This document shows positions 51,177 to 60,320 of a stretch of 64,000 bases of DNA, in pieces (position 1 is the first letter of the stretch; each line of letters starts with the position of its first letter). Source of the stretch: Polaromonas sp. (GTDB lineage Bacteria > Pseudomonadota > Gammaproteobacteria > Burkholderiales > Burkholderiaceae_C). The stretch is taken from positions 54,511-118,510 of the forward strand of contig JAQGLT010000054.1 of the NCBI GenBank assembly GCA_028292745.1. The letters run 5' to 3'. The position numbers were made by a program, and so were the translations under genes. Below the pieces are notes generated by a model. That model did not search any database, was not told the origin of the DNA, and saw only the letters and a program-made list of their open reading frames with translations.

Positions 51177-51253
51177 GGGGCGTTAGCTCAGTTGGTTAGA
51201 GCAGAGGACTCATAATCCTTTGGTCCACGGTTCAAGTCCGTGACGCCCTACCA
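51177..51253 (+). tRNA. tRNA with CAT anticodon (elongator Met or Ile2), CCA encoded
   Basis: GGGGCGTTAGCTCAGTTGGTTAGAGCAGAGGACTCATAATCCTTTGGTCCACGGTTCAAGTCCGTGACGCCCTACCA; not initiator-like. Confidence 0.93.
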
Positions 51254-51304
51254 CGCTAGATGTGGAAAGCAGATGCTAATCTTTCTGCTTGAGTCTTGTA
51301 AATC

Positions 51305-51691
51305 TCAAGATTGCATCGGTCCAGAAAGCGTTACTTCGTTTTTGACGTAATCTGTAAATACTTCAAAATCAGTTGATTTGTCAAAAAACGCATCAGCCCC
51401 AGCAGAGATGCATAGCTGGCGGATAAGCTGAGTCGGATAGTCACTAAGTACAACAATTTTTTGCTCAGGCATTTTATATATGCGTCTGAGGATTTGTAGT
51501 GCACTTCCTTGGGCGAATTGCAAGTCGAGTACTGCCACATCCCAATCTTCATGTTCATTTAGCCAAATAGAAGCTTCATGCTGATCACTCGCTGAACCCA
51601 CAACTTTAGCGCCTGTCATATCCTCGATTGCTTCAGTCAACCATTTAAGAACTAGTGGACTATGTTCCACAAGGTAGATTCGTGTTTGCAT
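51305..51691 (-). CDS. Stand-alone response regulator receiver domain protein
   Basis: MQTRIYLVEHSPLVLKWLTEAIED...DWDVAVLDLQFAQGSALQILRRI...KIVVLSDYPT...GADAFFDKSTDFEVF; no output domain. Confidence 0.85.
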   Translation of the reverse strand: MQTRIYLVEHSPLVLKWLTEAIEDMTGAKVVGSASDQHEASIWLNEHEDWDVAVLDLQFAQGSALQILRRIYKMPEQKIVVLSDYPTQLIRQLCISAGADAFFDKSTDFEVFTDYVKNEVTLSGPMQS

Positions 51692-51821
51692 AAAACATCT
51701 ATTTTTGATTACCCTAAGGCAGAATGAACTTTATTGGATTCTAAATTTTCGCTATATTTAATAGCATTGTTAAAAATCAGGTTTCCCCAAGATCTAAATG
51801 CCCAGCAGATCAATATCACGA

Positions 51822-51855
51822 TTGGTTTTAAAGCTGCTTTGGTTTTAAAGCTGCT
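51822..51855. repeat. Perfect 17-bp tandem duplication
   Basis: ttggttttaaagctgct repeated twice back to back. Confidence 0.9.
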
Positions 51856-51953
51856 CAAAAAATACAATGATGTTCATGGTGAATTTCCTTTGAGGGCTTG
51901 AATCAATCGCAGCAAACTTACCGAGTTCTGAAAATTCATGTACTCTTTGGCTT

Positions 51954-52580
51954 ATGAATTTACATAAAACGAACAAGCCATTTGCAATGATTCGGGAATT
52001 TCATCTTGCGGACTGGTTCACGCTGGCCAATGCGATATGCGGCACCGGGGCCTTATTTTCCATGATGACGTACCTGCAGATGAATGATGTCAAGCATGTT
52101 TACTTTGCATGTGGATTGGTTCTGGCCGCATTGATATTCGATGTGCTTGACGGGCGCATTGCCCGGTGGCGTCAAAAAACATCGGCCATGGGCCGTGAAC
52201 TTGATTCACTGGCTGACATCATCTCTTTTGGGATAGCACCAGCCGTCATTGCGTATGGTTGCGGCATGCAAGGTTTGTACGATCGAATTATTCTGGCTGG
52301 CTTTGTCGCCTGCGGCGTTTCTCGCTTGGCACGTTATAACGTGACGGCCGAGTTGCTTTCTGATGGCGAAAACAAAGTTAAATATTTCGAGGGAACTCCG
52401 ATCCCTACCTCTTTACTGCTGGTTTTGATGATGTTCGTTGGCGCTTGGCAAGGAGCATTGCACGATTCACTATGGTTTGGGCAGGTTGTATTCGCCGGTT
52501 TTACGCTCCATCCATTGGTACTTCTGTTCGCACTTTCAGGTTCGTTAATGGTCAGTCGTATACGCTTTCCCAAACTTTGA
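51954..52580 (+). CDS. pssA: CDP-alcohol phosphatidyltransferase (phosphatidylserine synthase type)
   Basis: LADWFTLANAICGTGALFSM; DVLDGRIARWRQKTSAMGRELDSLADIISFGIAPA (CDP-alcohol motif). Start could be 51987. Confidence 0.85.
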   Translation: MNLHKTNKPFAMIREFHLADWFTLANAICGTGALFSMMTYLQMNDVKHVYFACGLVLAALIFDVLDGRIARWRQKTSAMGRELDSLADIISFGIAPAVIAYGCGMQGLYDRIILAGFVACGVSRLARYNVTAELLSDGENKVKYFEGTPIPTSLLLVLMMFVGAWQGALHDSLWFGQVVFAGFTLHPLVLLFALSGSLMVSRIRFPKL

Positions 52581-52622
52581 CTTGCAGCCACTGCCTCTGT
52601 TCTAGGGAAGGCAGAGGCCTTT

Positions 52623-53156
52623 TCAACGCAATACCGTTTTAGCACCTTCAAAACGTGCTGCGTAGTACTTGTTATCGAGCCTGTCTATCCGTACGCCGGT
52701 TCGTTCATTGCTCGCATGAACAAATTTTCCATTGCCTATATAAATACCGACGTGGGAAAACGAGTGGCCCAAGGTATTAAAAAATAGCAAATCACCAACC
52801 TGTGTATCCGATGGATTGACCGGGCGAGATGCTTTGGCCATTGAGGCTGAACTCCCCCGCAGTTCGATGCCAGCCGCTTGGCGGTAAACATGCGAAACAA
52901 AGCCAGAACAGTCAAAGCCTGTGGCTGGACCGCGACCTCCCGAAGCGTAATTCATGTCCAGTAAAGATAGCGCCAATAGGGCTATGTCGCTACCGGCTTT
53001 GGATGCATGGGGGAGTTCAGAGATCTGCGCTCCAGAAAAAAGCCTGGTAGAGCATCCCGTTAACAGCAGGACTGGCAGACAGCCTACCAGTCGATGGAAG
53101 CGCCGGCGGGAACAGGTCTGTCCATGCATAAAAGTCCAACTCGGGGTATGTCTCAT
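52623..53156 (-). CDS. C40/NlpC-P60 family peptidase
   Basis: MNYASGGRGPATGFDCSGFVSHVYRQAAGIELRGSSASMAKAS...VGDLLFFNTLGHSFSHVGIYIGNGKFVHA. Confidence 0.93.
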   Translation of the reverse strand: MRHTPSWTFMHGQTCSRRRFHRLVGCLPVLLLTGCSTRLFSGAQISELPHASKAGSDIALLALSLLDMNYASGGRGPATGFDCSGFVSHVYRQAAGIELRGSSASMAKASRPVNPSDTQVGDLLFFNTLGHSFSHVGIYIGNGKFVHASNERTGVRIDRLDNKYYAARFEGAKTVLR

Positions 53157-53351
53157 CGGGCTGCAAATATAAGTTCAGTGACTTTTGCTATGCTTCTTAA
53201 AACGCAGACGCTGCCATCTCATCCATAAATACAAGCTCAACATGATTACTGCAGCCGTCCAGTTAAGTCAAATTAACTGGACTTGCTCAAGGTCGGTGTG
53301 GATGGCCCAGCATATTCTTACCTTTCGCACTGCGAATTAGCTGGATACGAA

Positions 53352-53930
53352 TTAACCAGCACTTGAATCTATAACAGATGCTCTGGATGTTTTGGAGGAA
53401 CTGAGCGTAAGCTTCTTTGCCGCAATTGAAAGCTTCCTTTTGGGCTGTGCGGTTATTTTTTGCTCGTCTATTGCAAGATTTTCAATAATGGCAAGCAGCA
53501 CCGCTCTGACAGCCTTGATCTCCGCGGCAGGAATCCCTTCAACGCCCCTGTCATTGCACTCAATAGCGAGCGGAACCAGTTTGTCTTTCAACGCCCGGCC
53601 TTCGTTGGTCAGGTAAATATAGATATTTTTTTTGTTTGGCGGCAGTTTTTTGCGAACAATGTAGCCCAGCGCTTCCATCGACTTCATGGCTATGAAGGTA
53701 GTGGGCTCCATCACGCCGGCTCTTTCACTGAGTTCCTTTTGAGTCAGCTCGTCCGTTTCCCACAGGACTCTTAGAAAGGTCCAATGGCCAAAGGGAACGC
53801 CGTGTTGCTCCAGGCGGATGGTCAAGGATCTGGTGAAAGCCCGTGATACGTCGCGAACAAGATGGGCAAGCCTGTCATTTGGAACAGCGTCGCGCCAGTG
53901 ATGGATGATTTGTTGGGTATCGCTCGTCAT
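53352..53930 (-). CDS. MarR family transcriptional regulator
   Basis: GVPFGHWTFLRVLWETDELTQKELSERAGVMEPTTFIAMKSMEALGYIVRKK wHTH. Confidence 0.9.
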   Translation of the reverse strand: MTSDTQQIIHHWRDAVPNDRLAHLVRDVSRAFTRSLTIRLEQHGVPFGHWTFLRVLWETDELTQKELSERAGVMEPTTFIAMKSMEALGYIVRKKLPPNKKNIYIYLTNEGRALKDKLVPLAIECNDRGVEGIPAAEIKAVRAVLLAIIENLAIDEQKITAQPKRKLSIAAKKLTLSSSKTSRASVIDSSAG

Positions 53931-53942
53931 GAACTCGAATTA

Positions 53943-54346
53943 TCACTCACATCCCCTGAATGCGAAACCTTCAATAAGGTCTGGTAGATGGACATTGACC
54001 TGGCATGCGGCCTCAATCATGCGGGTGCATTCGCTCAGCGTGATCGCCATCGGTTTTGCTAACAGCACATGCTTGTGTCGTGCACGGCTGCCAGGCAGAC
54101 ATGCTCGGCATGGAACTGGTGTGGCGTTGCGAGGTAGATGGCTTCTATGTTCGGTGCGGCACATAAAGCTTCAAGCCGGGAGTAAGCAGGTGCTCCAAAG
54201 TCAGAAGCAAACGCGTCCTTGCCGAAGTGATGGGGGTCCGTGGCTCCGACCAGCCTTAAACGGGTGTCCTGCAGGAAAGTGGGCAGCATGAGGGTGAATG
54301 CACATCCCAGACCTGCAATGCCGAGGCGAAGCTGAGAATGTGTCAT
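53943..54346 (-). pseudogene. Gfo/Idh/MocA family oxidoreductase remnant (frameshifted and 3'-truncated)
   Basis: MTHSQLRLGIAGLGCAFTLMLPTFLQDTRLRLVGATD...IEAIYLATPHQFHAEHVCLAAVHD then 1-nt shift to HKHVLLAKPMAITLSECTRMIEAACQ, ending ...FAFRGCE*. Confidence 0.8.
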
Positions 54347-54890
54347 CTTGGCTGGCGCATCGTCAATGCGGTTTGCCAAATGTAAGCTGCGGTTGAACCC
54401 GAATGTGTTGCCTGTGCCGCTTGTCAAACAGCGATTCCTTGATTGGCGATCCATATACAATATTAGTAAGCTAACTAAATTCATGCATTCTGGCTGCTGA
54501 ATAAGTAGGTGGTGCAAGGGCAGGCGGGTGCGGTCGGTTTTGGGCTTGCCGCCACTTTGGAGAGCCATTGAATAAAGATTCAGTAGTTGATGTATCCCTA
54601 CCCATTGCTGGTCGGGTTCTCAAAGTTTTGGATGAATGGGGGGATGAGGCGAGTGGCAAGACACCAGGCTTTTTGTCATGTTCTGCAAAGAGGGCATTCA
54701 GGTCTTGGTCTGGGTTCCCTGCCAATTCAGACGCAGCTGAAGATCGACCTGGACCAGGCACAACTCCTAACAGCATCAGCAAAAAAGCAATCAAGATTGT
54801 TGAACGACATGCTTGTCAGGATAAAGGTCTGGGCTAACAATCTTCTTTATGTGAGGGAACCTGAGCGTTCCACCTGAAAGAGACCCATAT

Positions 54891-55955
54891 ATGCACCAGA
54901 CAGCTTCCATGGCCAGTGTTCCCAGCGCCCGCGCCGACTACTACCGCCGTATCAAGCCGCTGCACCTCACCCCGCTTTGGGAAGAGCTTCATGCGCTGGT
55001 CCCCCGTGAGCCCAATTCGCCCTGCATACCTGCCTTGTGGCGCTATGCGGACATTCGTCCGCTGTTGATGGAGTCCGCCAACCTCATCACGGCCGAGGAA
55101 GCGGTGCGCCGCGTGCTGGTGCTGGAAAACCCGGCCATGCAGGGGCGTTCCTCGATCACCCAGTCACTCTATGCGGGTCTTCAACTCATCATGCCTGGCG
55201 AAATTGCCCCATCGCATCGCCATGTGCAGTCGGCCCTGCGCTTCATTGTCGATGGGCGCGGTGCCTACACCACGGTCGGAGGCGAACGTACCACGATGTA
55301 TCCGGGCGACTTCATCATCACACCCTCGTGGGCATGGCATGACCATGGAAACGAGGGCATTGCCGGCGACAGCGAGCCGGTGGTGTGGCTGGATGGCCTT
55401 GATATTCCGCTGGTGCGGTTTTTCGATGCCGGCTTTGCCGAAAACGACGAGAGCCGTGCACAGCAGGTCCAGCGCCCCGAAGGCAACAGCTATGCGCGCT
55501 TTGGCTACAACATGGTGCCGGTGCGCCATGCCCATGCCTCGGCAACTTCGCCGATCTTCAGCTACCCCTACGACCGCAGCCGTGAGGCGCTTGCGCGTCT
55601 GCAGCGCGATGAGCCGAGCGACCCCTGGCAGGGGTGGAAACTGCGTTACATCAACCCGCTGACGGGCGGCGCCCCCATGCCGACCATGGCAACTTACCTG
55701 CAGCTGTTGCCCGCCGGATTTTGTGGCCAAACCCACCGTGCCACCGACGGCGCGGTCTATAGCGTGGTCGAGGGCCGGGGTACTGCCGAGATTGCCGGCC
55801 AACGCTTTGCCTTCCAGCCGCAAGACACCTTTGTGGTTCCATCCTGGGCACCGCTTCGCCTGCAGGCTGACGAGGAGGTGGTGCTGTTCAGCTTTTCCGA
55901 CCGTCCGGTGCAGCAGGCAATCGGCATCCACCGTGAAACGTTCTTGAACGACTGA
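54891..55955 (+). CDS. Gentisate 1,2-dioxygenase (bicupin)
   Basis: 354 aa; RADYYRRIKPLHLTPLWEELHALVPREPNSPCIPALWRYADIRPLL; LQLIMPGEIAPSHRHVQSALRFIVDG. Confidence 0.92.
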   Translation: MHQTASMASVPSARADYYRRIKPLHLTPLWEELHALVPREPNSPCIPALWRYADIRPLLMESANLITAEEAVRRVLVLENPAMQGRSSITQSLYAGLQLIMPGEIAPSHRHVQSALRFIVDGRGAYTTVGGERTTMYPGDFIITPSWAWHDHGNEGIAGDSEPVVWLDGLDIPLVRFFDAGFAENDESRAQQVQRPEGNSYARFGYNMVPVRHAHASATSPIFSYPYDRSREALARLQRDEPSDPWQGWKLRYINPLTGGAPMPTMATYLQLLPAGFCGQTHRATDGAVYSVVEGRGTAEIAGQRFAFQPQDTFVVPSWAPLRLQADEEVVLFSFSDRPVQQAIGIHRETFLND

Positions 55956-55990
55956 GGCAGTTTTCTTTTAACCTTTAGATTGTCCGATTC

Positions 55991-56252
55991 ATGACTTTTG
56001 TTTTTCCCCCACCACATCCCGTCACAACGGGCGATCACGCTGGAGGTGGATGGAGGTATTCGTCAGAGCAGCGATCTGACGCATCTGATCTGGTCGGTGG
56101 GCGAAGTCATCGCCAATCTGTCCACCCTGTTCGAATTGCAACCCGGCGACATCATTTTCACCGGCACCCCCGAAGGTGTGGGGCCGGTGAAAGGAGGCCA
56201 GACAATGACCGTGCGCATCGCAGGTCTGCCGCCGCTGGCTGTCCGCGCATAG
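55991..56252 (+). pseudogene. Fumarylpyruvate hydrolase (FAH family) with large internal deletion
   Basis: N-terminal MTFVFPPPHPVTT in frame of 55991, C-terminal ITLEVDGGIRQSSDLTHLIWSVGEVIANLSTLFELQPGDIIFTGTPEGVGPVKGGQTMTVRIAGLPPLAV in another frame; catalytic middle missing. Confidence 0.82.
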
Positions 56253-56348
56253 CCTGACATGGCCCCACCCAGCATGGCCCGGCCACTACCGATACCCCTG
56301 GCAACATCGCGCTGGCTTGCAATAGCCGCGTTTCCGGCAGCATTGGAT

Positions 56349-56415
56349 GCTATTGAAGTTATAGCTGGCCGCGCAATACCCACCTGCGATAGAGGCCTAT
56401 TTGATGCTAAAAATG
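56349..56415 (+). repeat. Two-hairpin repeat, copy 9
   Basis: gctattgaagttatagctggccgcgcaatacccacctgcgatagaggcctatttgatgctaaaaatgc. Confidence 0.82.
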
Positions 56416-56495
56416 CTAAAAAAAAGTTTGCAGGCTGAAACAAAACCGCTGTAGCGCCACCCCTTTTCGCCATCCCTTCAAGAAAGACAACCCAC

Positions 56496-57221
56496 ATGTC
56501 CATCAAGCCTCCCGCCTCCGACCTGGTCGACCAGCTCGTTTACGCCAACCGCATCCTTTATGACCAGGGCATTGTTGACGGCCTGGGCCATGCCAGCGTT
56601 CGTCACGACAGCGAGCCGGGCGTGTACCTGCTGTCGTGCAACCGCGCGCCGGGCATGGTGCGGCGCCAGGACATCGTGTGCTACGACTACGACGGAAACG
56701 CCGTGTCCGAGACTGCCGAGCGTCCTTATCTTGAGCGTTTCATCCACGGCGAAATCTACCGCGCCCGTCCCGACGTGATGGCGGTGGTGCACAGCCATTC
56801 GCCCAGCGTGATCCCTTTTGCCGTTACGCACAATCCGCTGCGGCCGGTCTTTCACATGTCCGGCTTCCTCGGCTCGGGCTCGGCCCATTTTGAAATCCGC
56901 GAAGCCGGTGGCAATACCGACATGCTGATCCGCAGCTCCTATCTGGGCGAGGCGCTGGCGCGGTCCCTGGGCCGCCACAGCTGCGTGCTGATGCGCGGGC
57001 ACGGCAGCACCGTGGTGGGCACCTCGCTGCAGCAGGCGGTCTACCGCGCGATCTATGCCGAGGTCAACGCCAAGCTGCAGCTGGCCGCGCAGGGGCTGGG
57101 CGACATCACCTTCCTGAACGAGGAGGAAGCCCAGCTTTCGTCCGACATGAACGACGGGCAGATCCCGCGTTCCTGGGGCCTCTGGATCAAGCGCCTGGGC
57201 CAGATCGACCTGGACAGCTGA
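56496..57221 (+). CDS. Class II aldolase/adducin family protein
   Basis: ANRILYDQGIVDGLGHASVRHD...VHSHSPSVIPFAVT...CVLMRGHGSTVVGTSLQQAV. Confidence 0.9.
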   Translation: MSIKPPASDLVDQLVYANRILYDQGIVDGLGHASVRHDSEPGVYLLSCNRAPGMVRRQDIVCYDYDGNAVSETAERPYLERFIHGEIYRARPDVMAVVHSHSPSVIPFAVTHNPLRPVFHMSGFLGSGSAHFEIREAGGNTDMLIRSSYLGEALARSLGRHSCVLMRGHGSTVVGTSLQQAVYRAIYAEVNAKLQLAAQGLGDITFLNEEEAQLSSDMNDGQIPRSWGLWIKRLGQIDLDS

Positions 57222-57260
57222 AAATACCTGAACAAATTGACCAACCAGCAGGAGACACCC

Positions 57261-58232
57261 ATGCGACTCAAAACTTTTTTTCTGGCGGCTTGCATTGCCG
57301 CGCTACCAGGTCTGGCCACCCAGGCCCGGGCCGACACCTACCCCGCAAAAGCCGTGCGCATCGTCGTGCCGTATGCAACGGGCGGGGGGTCCGACATCCT
57401 TGCGCGCCAGATCGGCGCCGGCCTGCAGCAGGCCTGGAGCCAGGGCGTGGTGGTGGACAACAAGGCCGGCGCATCCGGCAATATCGGCAGCCAGGAAGTG
57501 GTGCGCGCCCCGGCCGACGGCTACACCCTGCTGCTGCAAAACAGCACCATGGTCACCAATCTGGGGGTGATGGGCAAGCTGCCTTATGACCCGGAAAAAG
57601 ACCTGACGCCGATCATGCTGCTGGGCATCACCCCGATCGCGCTGGCAGCGCATCCCAGCGCCCAGGTCGGCAGCATCAAGGAGCTGATGGCGGCAGCCAA
57701 GGCCAAACCCGACGCCTTTACCTATGGGTCGTGCGGTATCGGGACGCCGCAACACTTCGTGATGGAGCTGCTCAGGCAAAAAACCGGCATCGCTGCCGCG
57801 CATGCCGGCTACAAGGGCTGCTCGCCGGCTGTCAGCGACCTGGTGGGCGGGCAGATACCGCTTGCCATCGTCAGCGCCAACCTGGTCGCGCCGTACGCCA
57901 AGACCGGCCAGCTCAAGGTGCTGGGCGTGTCGACGGCGCAGCGCTATGGCTTGCTGCCCACTACGCCGACTTTTGAGGAGCAGGGCGTCAAGCCGTTTGA
58001 TTTTTCCATCTGGTATGCCCTGATGGGCCCGGCCAAGCTTCCTCCCGAAGTGGTCGCCAAAATCGTTGCCGATGTCAGCAAGGTGCTCGCCGACCCGCGG
58101 GTGCAGGGCAATCTGTCGAATGCCGGCGTGGAGCCGTACAAGGGCTCCGGGCAGGAACTCGCCAGCCTCATCAAAAGCGATTCCGCGCGCTATTTGCAAC
58201 TGGCCAAAAGCGCCAACATCAAGGCTGAATAA
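57261..58232 (+). CDS. Bug/TctC family tripartite tricarboxylate transporter substrate-binding protein
   Basis: YPAKAVRIVVPYATGGGSDILARQIGAGLQQAWSQGVVVDNKAGASGNIGSQEV. Confidence 0.95.
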   Translation: MRLKTFFLAACIAALPGLATQARADTYPAKAVRIVVPYATGGGSDILARQIGAGLQQAWSQGVVVDNKAGASGNIGSQEVVRAPADGYTLLLQNSTMVTNLGVMGKLPYDPEKDLTPIMLLGITPIALAAHPSAQVGSIKELMAAAKAKPDAFTYGSCGIGTPQHFVMELLRQKTGIAAAHAGYKGCSPAVSDLVGGQIPLAIVSANLVAPYAKTGQLKVLGVSTAQRYGLLPTTPTFEEQGVKPFDFSIWYALMGPAKLPPEVVAKIVADVSKVLADPRVQGNLSNAGVEPYKGSGQELASLIKSDSARYLQLAKSANIKAE

Positions 58233-58319
58233 CCAGCCGCGGCGTGCCTGAATCGACAAGCGCGCGCGGCGACAGCCTGGCTTCGGCCGGGCCGCCAGCC
58301 GAAGCCGCAATAATCCGGC

Positions 58320-58784
58320 ATGCCGCACAACAGCCCTTTCAAAATCCCGGAGTCGGTTCTGGTGGTGATTTACACGCCACAACTCGATGTGCTGTTGATC
58401 GAGCGTGCCGACCATGCCGGTTTCTGGCAGAGCGTGACGGGCTCTCGGGATACGCTGGACGAGCCCCTGCAGCAAACGGCGCTGCGTGAGGTGCGTGAAG
58501 AAACCGGCATCGTTGCAACGCCGGCCCAGCTCCAGGACTGGCGCCTTACCAATGTGTATGAGATCTATCCGGCCTGGCGGCATCGCTATGCGCCTGGCGT
58601 GACCCACAACACCGAGCATCTGTTTGGCCTGTGCCTGCCCGCCGTCTGCGCGGTGCGCCTGAGTCCGCGCGAGCACACAGCTTCGCAGTGGCTGGCGCAC
58701 CATGCGGCCGCCGAAAAATGCTTTTCCCCTTCCAATGCCGAGGCGGTTTTGTTGCTGCCCCAATTGCTGCGTGCCTTGAATTGA
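58320..58784 (+). CDS. nudB: Dihydroneopterin triphosphate diphosphatase (Nudix)
   Basis: FKIPESVLVVIYTPQLDVLLIERADHAGFWQSVTGSRDTLDEPLQQTALREVREETGI Nudix box. Confidence 0.9.
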   Translation: MPHNSPFKIPESVLVVIYTPQLDVLLIERADHAGFWQSVTGSRDTLDEPLQQTALREVREETGIVATPAQLQDWRLTNVYEIYPAWRHRYAPGVTHNTEHLFGLCLPAVCAVRLSPREHTASQWLAHHAAAEKCFSPSNAEAVLLLPQLLRALN

Positions 58785-58908
58785 GGGCTGTGCAGCTGTT
58801 CTGCGGGATGAGCGCCCGCTGGGTTGGCAGCCCGCTGCGCTTCAGTTCAAATAGCCTGTTCGTTAGCGGCTTGCGCTGCCATGTCGATCGATCCAAGATT
58901 CCCGTCCG

Positions 58909-60144
58909 ATGCCCGTATTTCCCAAGTCTGAAACCCTCGAGCTGTTAGAAGGTGGCGCCGCCCTGTTTCCGGCACTGATCGGGGCGTTCGATGCGGCGCG
59001 CCGCTGGATTCAACTGGAAACCTATATTTTTGATTTTCATGGGGCCGGTGCCGAGGTGGCCGATGCCCTGATCCGGGCCGCCCGGCGCGGCGTGGCCGTT
59101 CAGGTGCTGGTCGATGCCGTGGGAACCGACCCGTTGCCTTCGCAATGGCACGAAAAATTAAGCGAAGCGGGCGTGCAGTGGTGGGTTTACTCCCCGATGG
59201 CCTCAAGCCTTGGTCTGCTGGTGCCCGAGCGCTGGCGCAGGCTGCACCGCAAGCTGTGCGTGGTGGACCAGCGCATCGTCTTTTGTGGCGGCATCAATGT
59301 GCTGGACGATTTTTTCGATCCCAACCATGGCCACTTGGAGGCGCCGCGTTTTGATTTTGCCGTCGCCGTGACCGGGCCGCTGGCGGCCGAGGCCGCCGAT
59401 GCCATGGCACTGCTCTGGTGGCGCGTGCAGGCCGGCTACAGCGCAAGGCAAAGGCATCTGAACGACGCCTGGGAAAAATTCAAGGCCGCTGGCTATGGCG
59501 GGCGCACCGACACCGACCTGCTTGCCCAGCCTGCCGTTTCAGGCGCTGACCTGCCACCGGGCGCATCGCGCCCCAAGGCCGCGCTGGTGCTGCGCGACAA
59601 CCTGCGCAACCGCCACAGCATCGAGCGCGCCTACCGCAAAGCCATCGGCCGGGCACGCCGTGAGGTGATCATTTCCAATGCCTATTTTTTGCCCGGGGGC
59701 AAGTTGCGCCGCGCGCTGATGAAAGCGGCCAGGCGCGGCGTGCGCGTGACCTTGCTGCTGCAGGGAAAGTACGAATATTTCATGCAATACCATGCCGCGC
59801 GGCCGGTGTACGGTGCGCTGCTGGCCGCAGGAGTTGAAATCCATGAATACTCGACCAGCTTTTTGCATGCCAAGGTTGCGGTGGTGGACGGCCACTGGGC
59901 AACCGTGGGGTCCTCCAACCTGGACCCGCTGAGCCTGCTGCTGGCCCGAGAGGCCAACATTGTGGTCGAGGACAGGGTTTTTGCCGGCGAACTGAGCGCT
60001 CGCCTGCACGATGCGGTGGCGCATCACGGGGTACGCATCGACCCGGCCGCGTACAACCAGCGGCCACTGGGACGCAGGATTCAGGGCTGGCTGGCCTATG
60101 CCCTGATGCGCCTGGCCCTCATGCTGACAGGCCAGCGTTACTGA
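58909..60144 (+). CDS. clsB: Cardiolipin synthase ClsB (phospholipase D family)
   Basis: HRKLCVVDQRIVFCGGINV and FLHAKVAVVDGHWATVGSSNLDPLS HKD motifs. Confidence 0.92.
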   Translation: MPVFPKSETLELLEGGAALFPALIGAFDAARRWIQLETYIFDFHGAGAEVADALIRAARRGVAVQVLVDAVGTDPLPSQWHEKLSEAGVQWWVYSPMASSLGLLVPERWRRLHRKLCVVDQRIVFCGGINVLDDFFDPNHGHLEAPRFDFAVAVTGPLAAEAADAMALLWWRVQAGYSARQRHLNDAWEKFKAAGYGGRTDTDLLAQPAVSGADLPPGASRPKAALVLRDNLRNRHSIERAYRKAIGRARREVIISNAYFLPGGKLRRALMKAARRGVRVTLLLQGKYEYFMQYHAARPVYGALLAAGVEIHEYSTSFLHAKVAVVDGHWATVGSSNLDPLSLLLAREANIVVEDRVFAGELSARLHDAVAHHGVRIDPAAYNQRPLGRRIQGWLAYALMRLALMLTGQRY

Positions 60145-60213
60145 GAGGCGATACTGAAAGGTGGCGCGGCAAACCGCGCTTGTGGTCACGCGTGGTCACG
60201 CAAGGCAGAGTCT

Positions 60214-60275
60214 GCTATTAAATAAATAGCGTGCTGCGCAGGTGGGTCAAGCGCCAGATGCCAAAAAGTCTTATA
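60214..60275 (+). repeat. Two-hairpin repeat, copy 10 (folE leader)
   Basis: gctattaaataaatagcgtgctgcgcaggtgggtcaagcgccagatgccaaaaagtcttat. Confidence 0.7.
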
Positions 60276-60320
60276 AACCCAACACCGGCACGGGTGTGGG
60301 GCCGGCTGGTAATATCCGAC

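Noticed and set aside
51751-51765. gctatatttaatagc near the orphan receiver
   Set aside because: 15 nt rather than 17, and no second hairpin; likely chance in AT-rich DNA.
54568-54890. Short ORFs upstream of gentisate dioxygenase
   Set aside because: No coherent homology in any frame; probably leader or decayed sequence.
57303-58763. 486-aa minus-strand ORF
   Set aside because: Antisense to the Bug protein and nudB; His/Arg/Gly-rich shadow translation.
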